Shown here piece after piece: positions 1 to 7,366 of a stretch of DNA of 8,458 nt; the stretch's first letter is position 1, and every line of letters begins with the position of its first letter. The notes below the pieces were generated by a model. The model was not told where the DNA came from and ran no database searches. It saw nothing but the letters and a program-made list of their open reading frames with translations. The stretch is from positions 1 through 8,458 of the forward strand of contig DAOVFR010000097.1 in assembly GCA_030672805.1 (NCBI GenBank), read 5' to 3'. The DNA comes from Candidatus Krumholzibacteriota bacterium (GTDB lineage Bacteria; Krumholzibacteriota; Krumholzibacteriia; Krumholzibacteriales; Krumholzibacteriaceae). Both the position numbers and the translations under genes were made by a program.

Positions 1-298
1 CGATATTGTCAGGACGAGAACAGGCAAATTCATGATAGTGCATTTTTTTACGGCTATTTTCGAACATATACCGGAAATCAGGCAATTCAAAGTGATTCAG
101 AAAGATCTGGATGGTATCGTTATCGAATACATCAGGGATAGTAACTTTACTCCCGGTCTCTTGACGGAAATAAGGGCCCGGATAATCGACTATATTGATG
201 AACCTTTTGAAATAGAATTCAGGGAGGTTCAGCAAATAGATCCGAGCCCCTCGGGAAAACCACAGATCGTCGAATCTCACCTGGAAAAGAAAATCTGA
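1..298 (+). CDS. PaaK/CapK-type adenylate-forming ligase, C-terminal fragment
   Basis: This is the last 98 residues of a protein whose start lies left of the window. The frame is open from base 2 to a TGA at 296-298, so the first ATG (position 32) is internal. The fragment opens with DIVRTRTGK, which matches the hinge of adenylate-forming enzymes. It continues with HFFTAIFEHIPEIRQFKV, typical of the small C-terminal domain of phenylacetate-CoA ligase/CapK proteins. Near the end, SPSGK places a lysine where the family has its C-terminal catalytic lysine. Family members activate a carboxylate as an acyl-AMP, and many then form a CoA thioester. CapK-like members are often found in capsule or O-antigen clusters. 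The substrate cannot be read from this fragment. GC is about 41% by hand count, clearly below the neighbouring genes, so it may belong to a different gene block. The family call is fairly sure, the exact role is not. Confidence 0.8.
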   Translation, partial: DIVRTRTGKFMIVHFFTAIFEHIPEIRQFKVIQKDLDGIVIEYIRDSNFTPGLLTEIRARIIDYIDEPFEIEFREVQQIDPSPSGKPQIVESHLEKKI

Positions 299-323
299 AC
301 AGAGATATCCGGGCACCTCTGTT
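298..323. terminator. Hairpin between convergent genes, probable bidirectional terminator
   Basis: AACAGAG (298-304) and CTCTGTT (317-323) are perfect inverted repeats around a 12-nt loop. The hairpin takes in the last base of the plus-strand TGA and most of the minus-strand TAA. Read on the minus strand, it is followed within four bases by TTTTCTTTT, a good U-tract for ending the VWA transcript. On the plus strand only a weak ATTTAT follows. The stem is only 7 bp with three G-C pairs, so terminator strength is uncertain. Confidence 0.45.
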
Positions 324-2433
324 ATTTATCAAGTTTTCGCAGCACTTTCGCCCGCTTCACGAGACGGACGAATTCGGACCTGCGCTCGTACGGATCGTCG
401 CCTTTCGCCGATTTTGCCAGGTCGAACGCCTTCTTGAATGTTGCCTCCCCCGTGTACCGGGAGTCCCGCAGGATCATCGCGAACATCGCGACGGCAGCGG
501 AGAACCTGAAGTCATCGGACGCCTTCTTCAAGCTGACCGGGCTCCCGCACAGCTCGGTGGTGATCAGCTTGCTCTCGTCACCGTCCGGTTCCTTGTACCG
601 GACACTGACCGTTAGGATCTCGCCGGAGTTTCCGGCCGACCTCTTGATTCTCGTCTCCTGGTAGTTGAGCTCATAAACGGTCCTGACCGCATCGTTGTCC
701 ACGGGCACAACCTCGTACAGCGCGGTGACGGTATGGCCGGCTCCGATTTCGCCGGCGTCCTTCACGTCATCGGTGAAATCCTCCTTCGGGAGCTTTCGGT
801 TCTCGTACCCGATAAGCCTGTAGGAACCGATCATGGCAGGGTTGAACTCTACCTGGATCTTCACGTCCTTGGCGATCGTGTAGAGTGTCGCGCCGAGCTC
901 CTCGACGAGAACCCGATGCGCCTCGAGGATGTCGTCGATGTAGTTATAGTTGCCGTTTCCCCTGTCGGCGATCGACTCGAGACGGTGATCCTTGTAGTTG
1001 CCCGAGCCGAAGCCGAGGATCGAGAGGAAGATTCCATCTTCCCGCTTCTTCTCTATGAGCCTTACCAGCTCGGATGTGCTGGAGACACCTATGTTGAAGT
1101 CGCCGTCCGTGGCAAGCACAACGCGGTTATTGCCGCCGTGGATGAATGTCTCGCTCGCAACCTTGTACGCGAGGCTCAGCCCGTTCGCCCCCGCCGTCGA
1201 TCCGCCTGCGCAGAGGGCTAGGATCGCCTTACGTATTTTTTCCCTGTCGGAGCCCGACGTAGCCCGAAGATGCAGACTTGCGACGTCGGAATAGACGACG
1301 ATCGATACGATATCGTTGTCTTTCAGCCGGTCGGTAAGCAGCAGGTACGAGCGCTTGAGGAGGGGCAGCTTGTCGGGCGGCTCCATCGAGCCGGAGACGT
1401 CGATGAGAAAGACGAGGTTGCTCGGTACCCGCTCCTCAACCGGCGGCTTTTTCCCTTTCAGACCGATAAGGACGAGGTTGTGCTTTCCGTTCCACGGGCA
1501 CCCGGAGTATTCGATGTGGATCGAGAACGGCACATCATCGACGGGTTCGGGATAGGAGTAAGCGAAGTAGTTTATAAACTCCTCGATCCTCACCGCGTCC
1601 CTGGGCGGCAGGTAATTCTCCTCCATGAACCTTCTCGCTATGGCGTAGGAAGCGGCATCGACGTCGATCGAGAATGTGGAAAGGGGTGTTTCGAGAGCCT
1701 CCAGGAACCTGTTCTCGTCGATCGCTTCGTATTCCTCGGTGTTGTGGTGGTAGTACGCCCTGAGCGAGGGATGGTAACTTCGCATCATATGAGACAGCGC
1801 CGCAAGGCGGGCGTTCTTTCGGGGGTAGGTGCAGGCGGCGATGACGTCCTCAGTGTCTATCGAGGGTGTACTCGGGGCGAAGGGGTCGTGCGCGGGCGTT
1901 CCGTCGATCTGGAACACGGCCGCCCCGCTCCGGCCGCCCCGCACGTGCAGCTGGTCACCGGTCTTGACGATACCGCTTTTTAGAGCAAGCGCCTCGACGA
2001 CGTCATCCACCGGAAGTTTGTGGATCTCGTTTTCCGATAACCGGTGTGAGACATCGCTCTCTGTCACTAAGATTTGTGGTAATTCCGCCTCGACGACGAT
2101 CTCCTGCGTTTTTGCGACGATGGTCACCTCGAGCTGAAAATCGACGCGTGTCGTAATGCCCGCCTCCACGACGACACCGTGGATCTCCACGGGCCTGTAG
2201 CTCATCATCATCGCCTTGATTGTGTAGACACCCGCGGGAACCGCGTTGATGACGAAAGTTCCGTCGGTCAGCGTCATGCCGCCCATCTTCGTGCCGACGA
2301 TAATAACGTTGGCATACGGGATAGGCGCCCCCGTTTCCCTGTCGGTTACGATGCCGAACAGGGAACCGATCTCACGAGCGTCGGCGACATGCAACGTCAT
2401 GATGACCATGATGAAGACAACCAGTCGTTTCAT
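322..2433 (-). CDS. Secreted VWA (YfbK-type) protein with carboxypeptidase-regulatory and TonB-plug-like N-terminus
   Basis: The predicted protein has 703 residues. Residues 1-19 form a Sec signal peptide (charged MKR, hydrophobic core, cleavage after ADA) with no lipobox cysteine. Residues 24-101 resemble a carboxypeptidase D regulatory-like beta-sandwich (GIVTDRETGAPIPYANV, then TDGTFVI and PAGVY). Residues 142-185 resemble a TonB-receptor plug (VRGGRSG, then FQIDGTPAHDPF), but no beta-barrel follows. From about 217 it matches YfbK-type VWA proteins: a conserved N-terminal segment (STFSIDVDAASYA, about 252-264), then a VWA domain from about 340. The metal-binding MIDAS is complete: D345-x-S347-x-S349, T413 and D443. 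The remainder, about 520-700, fits the YfbK C-terminal domain (DUF3520). Such proteins are thought to bind partners through a divalent metal, and the role here is unknown. I chose the ATG at 2433 because AAAGGAGG (2438-2445) lies 4 nt upstream and the signal peptide starts there. A longer GTG start at 2460 lacks a ribosome site. Confidence 0.88.
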   Translation of the reverse strand: MKRLVVFIMVIMTLHVADAREIGSLFGIVTDRETGAPIPYANVIIVGTKMGGMTLTDGTFVINAVPAGVYTIKAMMMSYRPVEIHGVVVEAGITTRVDFQLEVTIVAKTQEIVVEAELPQILVTESDVSHRLSENEIHKLPVDDVVEALALKSGIVKTGDQLHVRGGRSGAAVFQIDGTPAHDPFAPSTPSIDTEDVIAACTYPRKNARLAALSHMMRSYHPSLRAYYHHNTEEYEAIDENRFLEALETPLSTFSIDVDAASYAIARRFMEENYLPPRDAVRIEEFINYFAYSYPEPVDDVPFSIHIEYSGCPWNGKHNLVLIGLKGKKPPVEERVPSNLVFLIDVSGSMEPPDKLPLLKRSYLLLTDRLKDNDIVSIVVYSDVASLHLRATSGSDREKIRKAILALCAGGSTAGANGLSLAYKVASETFIHGGNNRVVLATDGDFNIGVSSTSELVRLIEKKREDGIFLSILGFGSGNYKDHRLESIADRGNGNYNYIDDILEAHRVLVEELGATLYTIAKDVKIQVEFNPAMIGSYRLIGYENRKLPKEDFTDDVKDAGEIGAGHTVTALYEVVPVDNDAVRTVYELNYQETRIKRSAGNSGEILTVSVRYKEPDGDESKLITTELCGSPVSLKKASDDFRFSAAVAMFAMILRDSRYTGEATFKKAFDLAKSAKGDDPYERRSEFVRLVKRAKVLRKLDK

Positions 2434-2437
2434 GATG

Positions 2438-2445
2438 CCTCCTTT
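2438..2445 (-). promoter_or_regulatory. Strong ribosome binding site of the VWA gene
   Basis: AAAGGAGG on the minus strand is a near-perfect anti-16S match, with four bases (CATC) before the ATG at 2433. The spacing is slightly short but acceptable. It decides the start in favour of the 703-residue protein over the GTG nine codons upstream. Confidence 0.75.
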
Positions 2446-2664
2446 CCGGCTGAAACCCACACTTCACAACCTGAGATACCGGTGACCGGAGGCGGAATGG
2501 GAGGTCGGCCTGCGGGTGCGTGTGGGATTGCGCATGCCCGCGTGTGGGGAAGGGCTTGTTCCGGGCGGCTGGGGAGCGGAAGCGGCCGGTACTGGAAAGC
2601 GAATCGCGGCGTGCTCGGTGTGTCGATCGGTGGGGATGGGGGGAAGTATTTCCCTTTCACTTTC

Positions 2665-2693
2665 AATGTAGTCAATACGCGGCGCGGTGTCAA
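2665..2693 (-). promoter_or_regulatory. Sigma70-like promoter of the VWA gene
   Basis: On the minus strand a perfect -35 box TTGACA (2688-2693) is followed after exactly 17 bp by TACATT (2665-2670), matching four of six -10 positions. Transcription would start near 2658. The -35 box begins about 25 bp after the ligA stop, so the VWA gene can be expressed independently of ligA. If the host uses a Bacteroidota-type primary sigma factor, TACATTGA could instead be a partial match to its different -7 motif. Confidence 0.6.
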
Positions 2694-2717
2694 ATCGTCC
2701 GTCCGGTCGGCGCCGTC

Positions 2718-4721
2718 TCAGGGCCGTTCAGCGAGTTTTCTGAATTCCGCCTCGGAGAGGATCGCGACCCCGAGCTCGCGGGCCTTTGCCGCCTTGGAAC
2801 CGGGATTTTTTCCGGTTACTACGTAATCGGTTTTTACGCTCACGCTCGAGCTTGCATGCCCCCCGAGCGATTCGACGAGCCGCTGCGCCTCGTCACGGGT
2901 AATCTGCTCCAGCATACCGGTGAAGACGAATGTCTTGCCCGCAAACGGCCGCGGTCCCTCGCGGCGTTTCTCCGGCACGATCTCGACGCCGAGAGTCTTC
3001 AGTTCATCGATCAATTCGATATTCCTCTTTTCCCTGAAGAACCCGGCGACGCTGCGTGCGACCTCGGGACCGACTTCATGAATTTCGACCAGTTCATCCT
3101 CGTTCGCGGCCGTTACATTCTCGATCGTGCCGTAATGCCCGGCCAGAATCCGGGCGACATGCTCGCCGACGTTCCGTATGCCCAGCGCGTACAGAAAACG
3201 GGAGAGTGGAATCCTCATTGCCTCCTCGATTGCCGTTACGAGGTTGTCAGCCGATTTCTCGGCAAAGCGCTCGAGGGAAATGAGCGAGTCCCTCGTCAGG
3301 CTGAAGAGATCGGCGACGCTTCCCACGAGCCCGGTATCGACAAGGAGGGTGACCGTTTTGCCGCCGAGCCCCTCGATGTCGAGGGCATGCCTCGATGCAA
3401 AGTGCTCGATACCCCGCTTGAGCTGGGCCGGGCAGGACACACCGCCCGAACAGAAGTGATAGGCTCCCTCCCCGGCCACGCGCGCGCGGCAGACGGGGCA
3501 GAGTGAGGGCATCGTGAACGCTTTGCCGCGCCGCTTCCCCTTGACGTCGATACGCTCGACAACGGCGGGGATAACGTCGCCGGCACGCTTGATGCGCACC
3601 CGGTCGCCGACGCGTATGTCCTTTTTCGCCACCTCGCCGGCGTTATGAAGCGTGGCGCGGCTCACCGTCACACCGCTCACGTCCACCGGCTTGAGCAGCG
3701 CCACGGGCGTGAGCTTTCCCGTGCGGCCGACCTGCACGACGATATCCTCGACGGTCGTGACCTCGCGGCGCGGTTCGAACTTGAGCGCAAGGGCCCAGCG
3801 GGGCGATCGGGTGCGCGTGCCGAGGGCTTCACGGTCCGCCGTGGAGTCGACCTGGATCACGACTCCGTCGATCTCGAACGGCAGCGAGTCCCGCTCCCCG
3901 GCCAGTGACGCATGGAATGCGATCGCTTCCTCGATGTCGCGGCAGCGCTTTTTATGCCGGTCGACGCGGAATCCCCACGAGGCGAGAAGATCGAGCTCCT
4001 CCATGTGCGTGGGCGGATGCACGGCTCCATCGATCATCATGATCTCGTATGCGAAGAAGGTGAGCGGTCTCTCGGCGGTGATACGCGAGTCGAGCTGCCT
4101 GAGCGATCCGGCCGCGGCGTTCCGCGGGTTGGCAAACGAGGAAAGACCCCGCTCCGTCATCCAGCGGTTAAGCTGCTGGAAATCTCCCAGAGGCATGAGC
4201 GCCTCGCCGCGAACGGCGACGAGCGCGGGCGCCTCGCCGCGCAGCCTGAGCGGCACGGCGCCGACCGTGCGGATATTCGGCGTGATGTCCTCGCCTCTAA
4301 AACCGTCGCCTCTTGTCGTTCCCTTCTTGAGGATACCGTGTTCGAAGATGAGCTCCACGGAAAGGCCGTCGAACTTCGGCTCGACGGAGTATGGGATGTC
4401 GTTGCGCCCGAGGCTGCGTTTCACGCGGCCGTCGAAGTTCCGTGCCTCGCCGGGTGTGTTTGCCGATTCGAGGCTCAACATGGGCCGAAGGTGAGCGATG
4501 CTCGGCAGTTCGCTTCGCGGAGCGGCTCCCACGCGCCTTGTCGGAGAGTCGGGAGTGACGAGATCGGGGTGCTCGGCCTCGAGCCGCTCGAGCTCCTTCC
4601 TGAGACCGTCATACCCGGCATCGGAGATCTCCGGTTTTGCCTCGACATAGTAAAGGTGATCGTGACGGTGGATCTCATCCCTGAGACCGGCTATACGCTT
4701 TTCCGCGTCGGATCGTTTCAT
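2718..4721 (-). CDS. ligA: NAD-dependent DNA ligase LigA
   Basis: This gene seals nicks with 3'-OH and 5'-phosphate ends using NAD+, joining Okazaki fragments and completing excision repair in the cytoplasm. At 667 residues it has the usual family length (E. coli 671). Domains in order: the NAD-binding Ia region (HDHLYYVEAKPEISDAGYD, 20-38); the nucleotidyltransferase domain with catalytic lysine K116 in E-P-K-F-D-G and the downstream TRGDG; SFANPRNAAAGSLRQLDS at 195-212; PFEIDGVVIQVD at 281-292; and the ALKFEP lysine motif near 312-317. An OB fold follows, then a four-cysteine zinc finger (C408, C411, C424, C430), helix-hairpin-helix repeats (about 440-580, including GIRNVGE) and a BRCT domain (about 590-667). 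All expected catalytic residues are present. The ATG at 4721 gives the normal family N-terminus, although only a weak GGGA precedes it. It sits 88 bp after the GH57 gene and may be partly co-transcribed with it. Confidence 0.98.
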   Translation of the reverse strand: MKRSDAEKRIAGLRDEIHRHDHLYYVEAKPEISDAGYDGLRKELERLEAEHPDLVTPDSPTRRVGAAPRSELPSIAHLRPMLSLESANTPGEARNFDGRVKRSLGRNDIPYSVEPKFDGLSVELIFEHGILKKGTTRGDGFRGEDITPNIRTVGAVPLRLRGEAPALVAVRGEALMPLGDFQQLNRWMTERGLSSFANPRNAAAGSLRQLDSRITAERPLTFFAYEIMMIDGAVHPPTHMEELDLLASWGFRVDRHKKRCRDIEEAIAFHASLAGERDSLPFEIDGVVIQVDSTADREALGTRTRSPRWALALKFEPRREVTTVEDIVVQVGRTGKLTPVALLKPVDVSGVTVSRATLHNAGEVAKKDIRVGDRVRIKRAGDVIPAVVERIDVKGKRRGKAFTMPSLCPVCRARVAGEGAYHFCSGGVSCPAQLKRGIEHFASRHALDIEGLGGKTVTLLVDTGLVGSVADLFSLTRDSLISLERFAEKSADNLVTAIEEAMRIPLSRFLYALGIRNVGEHVARILAGHYGTIENVTAANEDELVEIHEVGPEVARSVAGFFREKRNIELIDELKTLGVEIVPEKRREGPRPFAGKTFVFTGMLEQITRDEAQRLVESLGGHASSSVSVKTDYVVTGKNPGSKAAKARELGVAILSEAEFRKLAERP

Positions 4722-4809
4722 GGTATCCCGGTGACTGCGCGGCGGCGCGGTTTGCGAGACCGGAACGTGTCCGGATGTCCTGTATCGGCACCGATTATAG
4801 TATGAACGA
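4722..4809 (-). promoter_or_regulatory. ligA leader with candidate promoter and small hairpin
   Basis: A perfect -10 hexamer TATAAT lies at 4794-4799 on the minus strand, ten bases after the upstream GH57 stop codon. The hexamer 17 bp further upstream (TTCTTC, 4817-4822) is a poor -35 box and falls inside the GH57 coding end, so promoter strength is doubtful. Transcription would start near 4787 and give a leader of about 65 nt. The leader contains a hairpin at 4760-4774 (5-bp stem CCGGA/TCCGG, 5-nt loop). No T-tract follows it, so it is not an intrinsic terminator. Confidence 0.35.
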
Positions 4810-7332
4810 TTACAAAGAAGAAAGCTGTTCTTTCAGCGAATCGACGTTGAAGTTGAACCGCTCGGCGAGGGAGAGAAACCGTTCGACGGCGGAGCGCATA
4901 ACCGCCGTTTTCCGTCCTTTTATCCCCGCCCGCTCCAGCCAGGGTTTCACCGCGGACTCGAGGATCGTGAAGATCCCGTTCTGGATCTCATGCTGGGGGA
5001 TGTCGATACCGAGCCTGTCGCTCAGCTCGATGAACTTCAGAAGCGCGTCGATGGCGCCGGCGTCAAGTCTCTTCTCGAGGAGGCATGTCTGCTCGAATAT
5101 CAGGTCTCCGATCGGATCGGCTGCAAGCGTTTTATCGATCGGCACGCCGTAGTGAGCGGCATCGTCGATTACCCGTTGTATTCCCCCGAACCTGCCTGGC
5201 TCGAGGGAACGTTCCCACTTCTCAAGCTCGCGTACGAGACGCTTCGCGAGCAGGACCTGGGCCGGCAGGAGGAGCCCGGGGTGGGCGGCGATATTGGCAG
5301 TGTTGAGGAGGTGCAGCAGGTCCTTGTTTAGTTCGAAGAGATTCACGTAGTAGTCTTCGAGCAGATCGAGCTGCCGCTCGCAGAGAACTTCGTATATTCT
5401 TTCACTGTCTTCCCTGAACAGGCCGTCGAGCGGCACTTCGTGATCCGCGAAATAATGTGAAGCCAGTTTCACCGCTGCTGCGATATCGGTATCGGGATCG
5501 ATGGCTGTGAATGCCGCTTTCGCTTCCACGAGGTCATCCGCGCCGGTAATCGGTTTCACGAAGCAGCGGAGCCGTGCGTTGTTCTCGATGATGAGCGGGT
5601 ACTGGTACTTGTACGACTCGAGCGTGAGACACGATGTGGCTTCTACGGCACCGGTTCGCAGCGAGTTTGTGACCGTGCCGCGTGAGGCATCGTCGATCCG
5701 GCTGAATTCGTACATGAAAACGTTCGAAGACTCTTCTTCCCCGAACAGGTGCAGGAAAATGACGTGAAGGGCGACAACGGTCCGAAGATCGATCCTGGAT
5801 TCCTTTTCCGCCGTTCTGTACATGTCCAACCCCGTCCCGCGACCCGGGATATTGCTCTTGGCGGTTTTCAGGTGTTTGAGCAGGAACTTCTCGGGACCGA
5901 TTTCGTGTGGCCGGCCGGCGAGCTCGACCGACCGCCCCGCGTATTTCATGATCTGCTCCGTCTCGATGCCGGAGATGTCATCGAAAAACCACCCGCACGA
6001 GGTGTACATCAGAAGCGCGTTCCGCTGTGATTCAAGAAGCTGCAGCGCCCGTGTCCGTTCGCCTGTCGAGAGGGGCTTGCAGGACATGTCCGCTATGAAG
6101 CGTTCCGTTTCCCGGGTTGTGCGCTCGAGGATCAGCCCGATATAGTCGTCGCGCACCTTCCACGGATCGGTGAAGAAGAGGCCGGCTTCCTTCTCGAACA
6201 ATTGCGCGAGCACGTTGCGCAGCGCGTCGAGCCCGGCACGGAGCGGTTTTCTCCACTCCTGTGTCCAGCCCTTCCCCGAACCGATGCTGCACCCGCAGTT
6301 CTCTTTCCAGCGGCCGACGCCGTGCGAGCAGGACCATGCCGTTCCCTCGCCGTTCGGACCGGGTTTCAGACGCACCTCCCGCTTCACATCGTGTCCGGAA
6401 AGGTACGCGGCGCAGTTCGTCATCTTGATGCCTTGCCTGCCGGCCGCCTTGTCGATGAGGTAGGAAAGCGCCATATCGGCGAATGGTTCGTGGTGCCCGT
6501 AGATCTCGCCATCCGTGGCGATGGTGACGAGGTCGCCCCCGGTCCGCGGATAGGCGGCCATGATCGTCTCGGCGAACTTGTCGCCGTTTCTCAGGAGATG
6601 GTTGAAGCTGATATCCGTCGAAAGATCGGCGTCATAGAAAAAGACATCTATCCAGCGGTCCTTGTTCCGCTTTCCCTTTCTTCCCGGAGCGAAGCACCTG
6701 TATGGGGCCCCCGTAGGTATCGTGCCGTCGCTGACGTCGTTCCACTTCTTGCCGCCTCCGATAGTACGTACCGCTTTAGCCTGGTGCGGGGAGAGGATGG
6801 TAAAGCGGAACCCGGAAGCGATGAGGATCTCGAGTGTCGTGTCGTTGATGGCCGTCTCAGCGAGCCAGATCCCTTCCGGCGCGCGGCCGAAGCGTTTCTC
6901 GAAATCGCGAACGCCCCATCTGATCTGCGTCTCCTGGTCGCGCCTGCTCGCGAGCGGCATGATAATATGGTTGTATACTTGGGCAATCGCGTTCCCGTGA
7001 CCGCCAAAACGTGCCGAGCTGGCGCGATCGGCATCGAGAATCCTGGAATAGACACCGGGATGTTTCTCTTCGAGCCATGAGAGCAGTGTCGGGCCGAAGT
7101 TGAAGCTGATCCACTCGTAGTTATTGAGGAGCTTGATGATGCGGCCGTACTCGTCGAGGCGCCTTGAACACGTGTTGGGAAGGTAGCATTCCCGCGTGAT
7201 CCGCTCGTTCCAGTCATGGTAGGGCGCCGCGCTCTTCTGGTGGTCGATTCTCCCGGTCCACGGGTTCTCTCTCGGCGGCTGGTAGAAGTGCCCGTGGATG
7301 ATAAGATTGTGCCCGGTCTTCGTCTGTTTCAT
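4810..7332 (-). CDS. Glycoside hydrolase family 57 protein with DUF3536
   Basis: The predicted protein has 840 residues and no signal peptide, so it is probably cytoplasmic. The N-terminal half is a GH57 catalytic barrel: HGHFYQPPRENPW (13-25) is the family's first motif, GHGNAIAQVYNHIIMPL (111-127) the second, IWLAET carries the predicted nucleophile E159, and ATDGEIYGHHEPF (272-284) the predicted acid D274. GH57 enzymes are retaining alpha-glucan hydrolases or transferases. The C-terminal region (about 500-790) matches DUF3536, whose function is not established. A Cys/His-rich stretch (335-348, SCSHGVGRWKENCGC) follows the barrel. The gene starts 34 bp after a GH57 branching enzyme, pointing to shared glycogen-type metabolism, but the exact substrate is unknown. 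I chose the ATG at 7332 because the frame above it offers only a TTG at 7353 and the family motif begins 12 residues after the ATG. Neither start has a strong ribosome site. Confidence 0.88.
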   Translation of the reverse strand: MKQTKTGHNLIIHGHFYQPPRENPWTGRIDHQKSAAPYHDWNERITRECYLPNTCSRRLDEYGRIIKLLNNYEWISFNFGPTLLSWLEEKHPGVYSRILDADRASSARFGGHGNAIAQVYNHIIMPLASRRDQETQIRWGVRDFEKRFGRAPEGIWLAETAINDTTLEILIASGFRFTILSPHQAKAVRTIGGGKKWNDVSDGTIPTGAPYRCFAPGRKGKRNKDRWIDVFFYDADLSTDISFNHLLRNGDKFAETIMAAYPRTGGDLVTIATDGEIYGHHEPFADMALSYLIDKAAGRQGIKMTNCAAYLSGHDVKREVRLKPGPNGEGTAWSCSHGVGRWKENCGCSIGSGKGWTQEWRKPLRAGLDALRNVLAQLFEKEAGLFFTDPWKVRDDYIGLILERTTRETERFIADMSCKPLSTGERTRALQLLESQRNALLMYTSCGWFFDDISGIETEQIMKYAGRSVELAGRPHEIGPEKFLLKHLKTAKSNIPGRGTGLDMYRTAEKESRIDLRTVVALHVIFLHLFGEEESSNVFMYEFSRIDDASRGTVTNSLRTGAVEATSCLTLESYKYQYPLIIENNARLRCFVKPITGADDLVEAKAAFTAIDPDTDIAAAVKLASHYFADHEVPLDGLFREDSERIYEVLCERQLDLLEDYYVNLFELNKDLLHLLNTANIAAHPGLLLPAQVLLAKRLVRELEKWERSLEPGRFGGIQRVIDDAAHYGVPIDKTLAADPIGDLIFEQTCLLEKRLDAGAIDALLKFIELSDRLGIDIPQHEIQNGIFTILESAVKPWLERAGIKGRKTAVMRSAVERFLSLAERFNFNVDSLKEQLSSL

Positions 7333-7366
7333 TGCTGGTCCGGTATTTGGCAAAAGCGTCGGCTGA

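Larger units (their letters stand above)
2434..2717 (-). other. 284-bp intergenic region and long leader of the VWA gene
   Basis: This is the only large gap in the window, between the ligA stop and the VWA start. It holds the VWA promoter at its ligA end and the ribosome site at the other. Between them is a leader of about 225 nt. The leader RNA would be C-rich and poor in G-runs, since the plus (template) strand carries many G-runs. Near the ribosome site, CCGGT-G-ACCGG (2479-2489) is a short inverted repeat. A minus-strand reading frame runs across 2430-2693, but it would start with TTG inside the -35 box, so I do not call it a gene. I recognise no riboswitch class. Confidence 0.5.

Noticed and set aside
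1270..1983. A 237-codon plus-strand open frame opposite the VWA gene
   Set aside because: It is antisense to the VWA MIDAS region and has no recognisable domain.
2430..2693. An 87-codon minus-strand frame in the VWA leader
   Set aside because: It would start at a TTG inside the -35 box of the VWA promoter, overlaps the VWA start and is a proline-rich translation of a C-rich leader.
2520..3506. A 328-codon plus-strand open frame across the VWA leader and the ligA C-terminus
   Set aside because: It runs antisense to clearly conserved ligA domains (BRCT, helix-hairpin-helix). Its translation resembles no family I know, and such frames are common opposite high-GC genes.
3652..4805. Plus-strand open frames of 280 and 297 codons opposite ligA
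   Set aside because: Both are shadows of the ligA catalytic domain, with no recognisable motifs or good ribosome sites.
6202..7080. A 292-codon plus-strand open frame opposite the GH57/DUF3536 gene
   Set aside because: It is antisense to the GH57 catalytic motifs, has arginine- and proline-rich low-quality protein and no family match.
7333..7353. A TTG start giving the GH57/DUF3536 protein seven extra residues
   Set aside because: There is no ribosome site before it, the extra residues match nothing in the family, and the ATG at 7332 is close to the first conserved motif.
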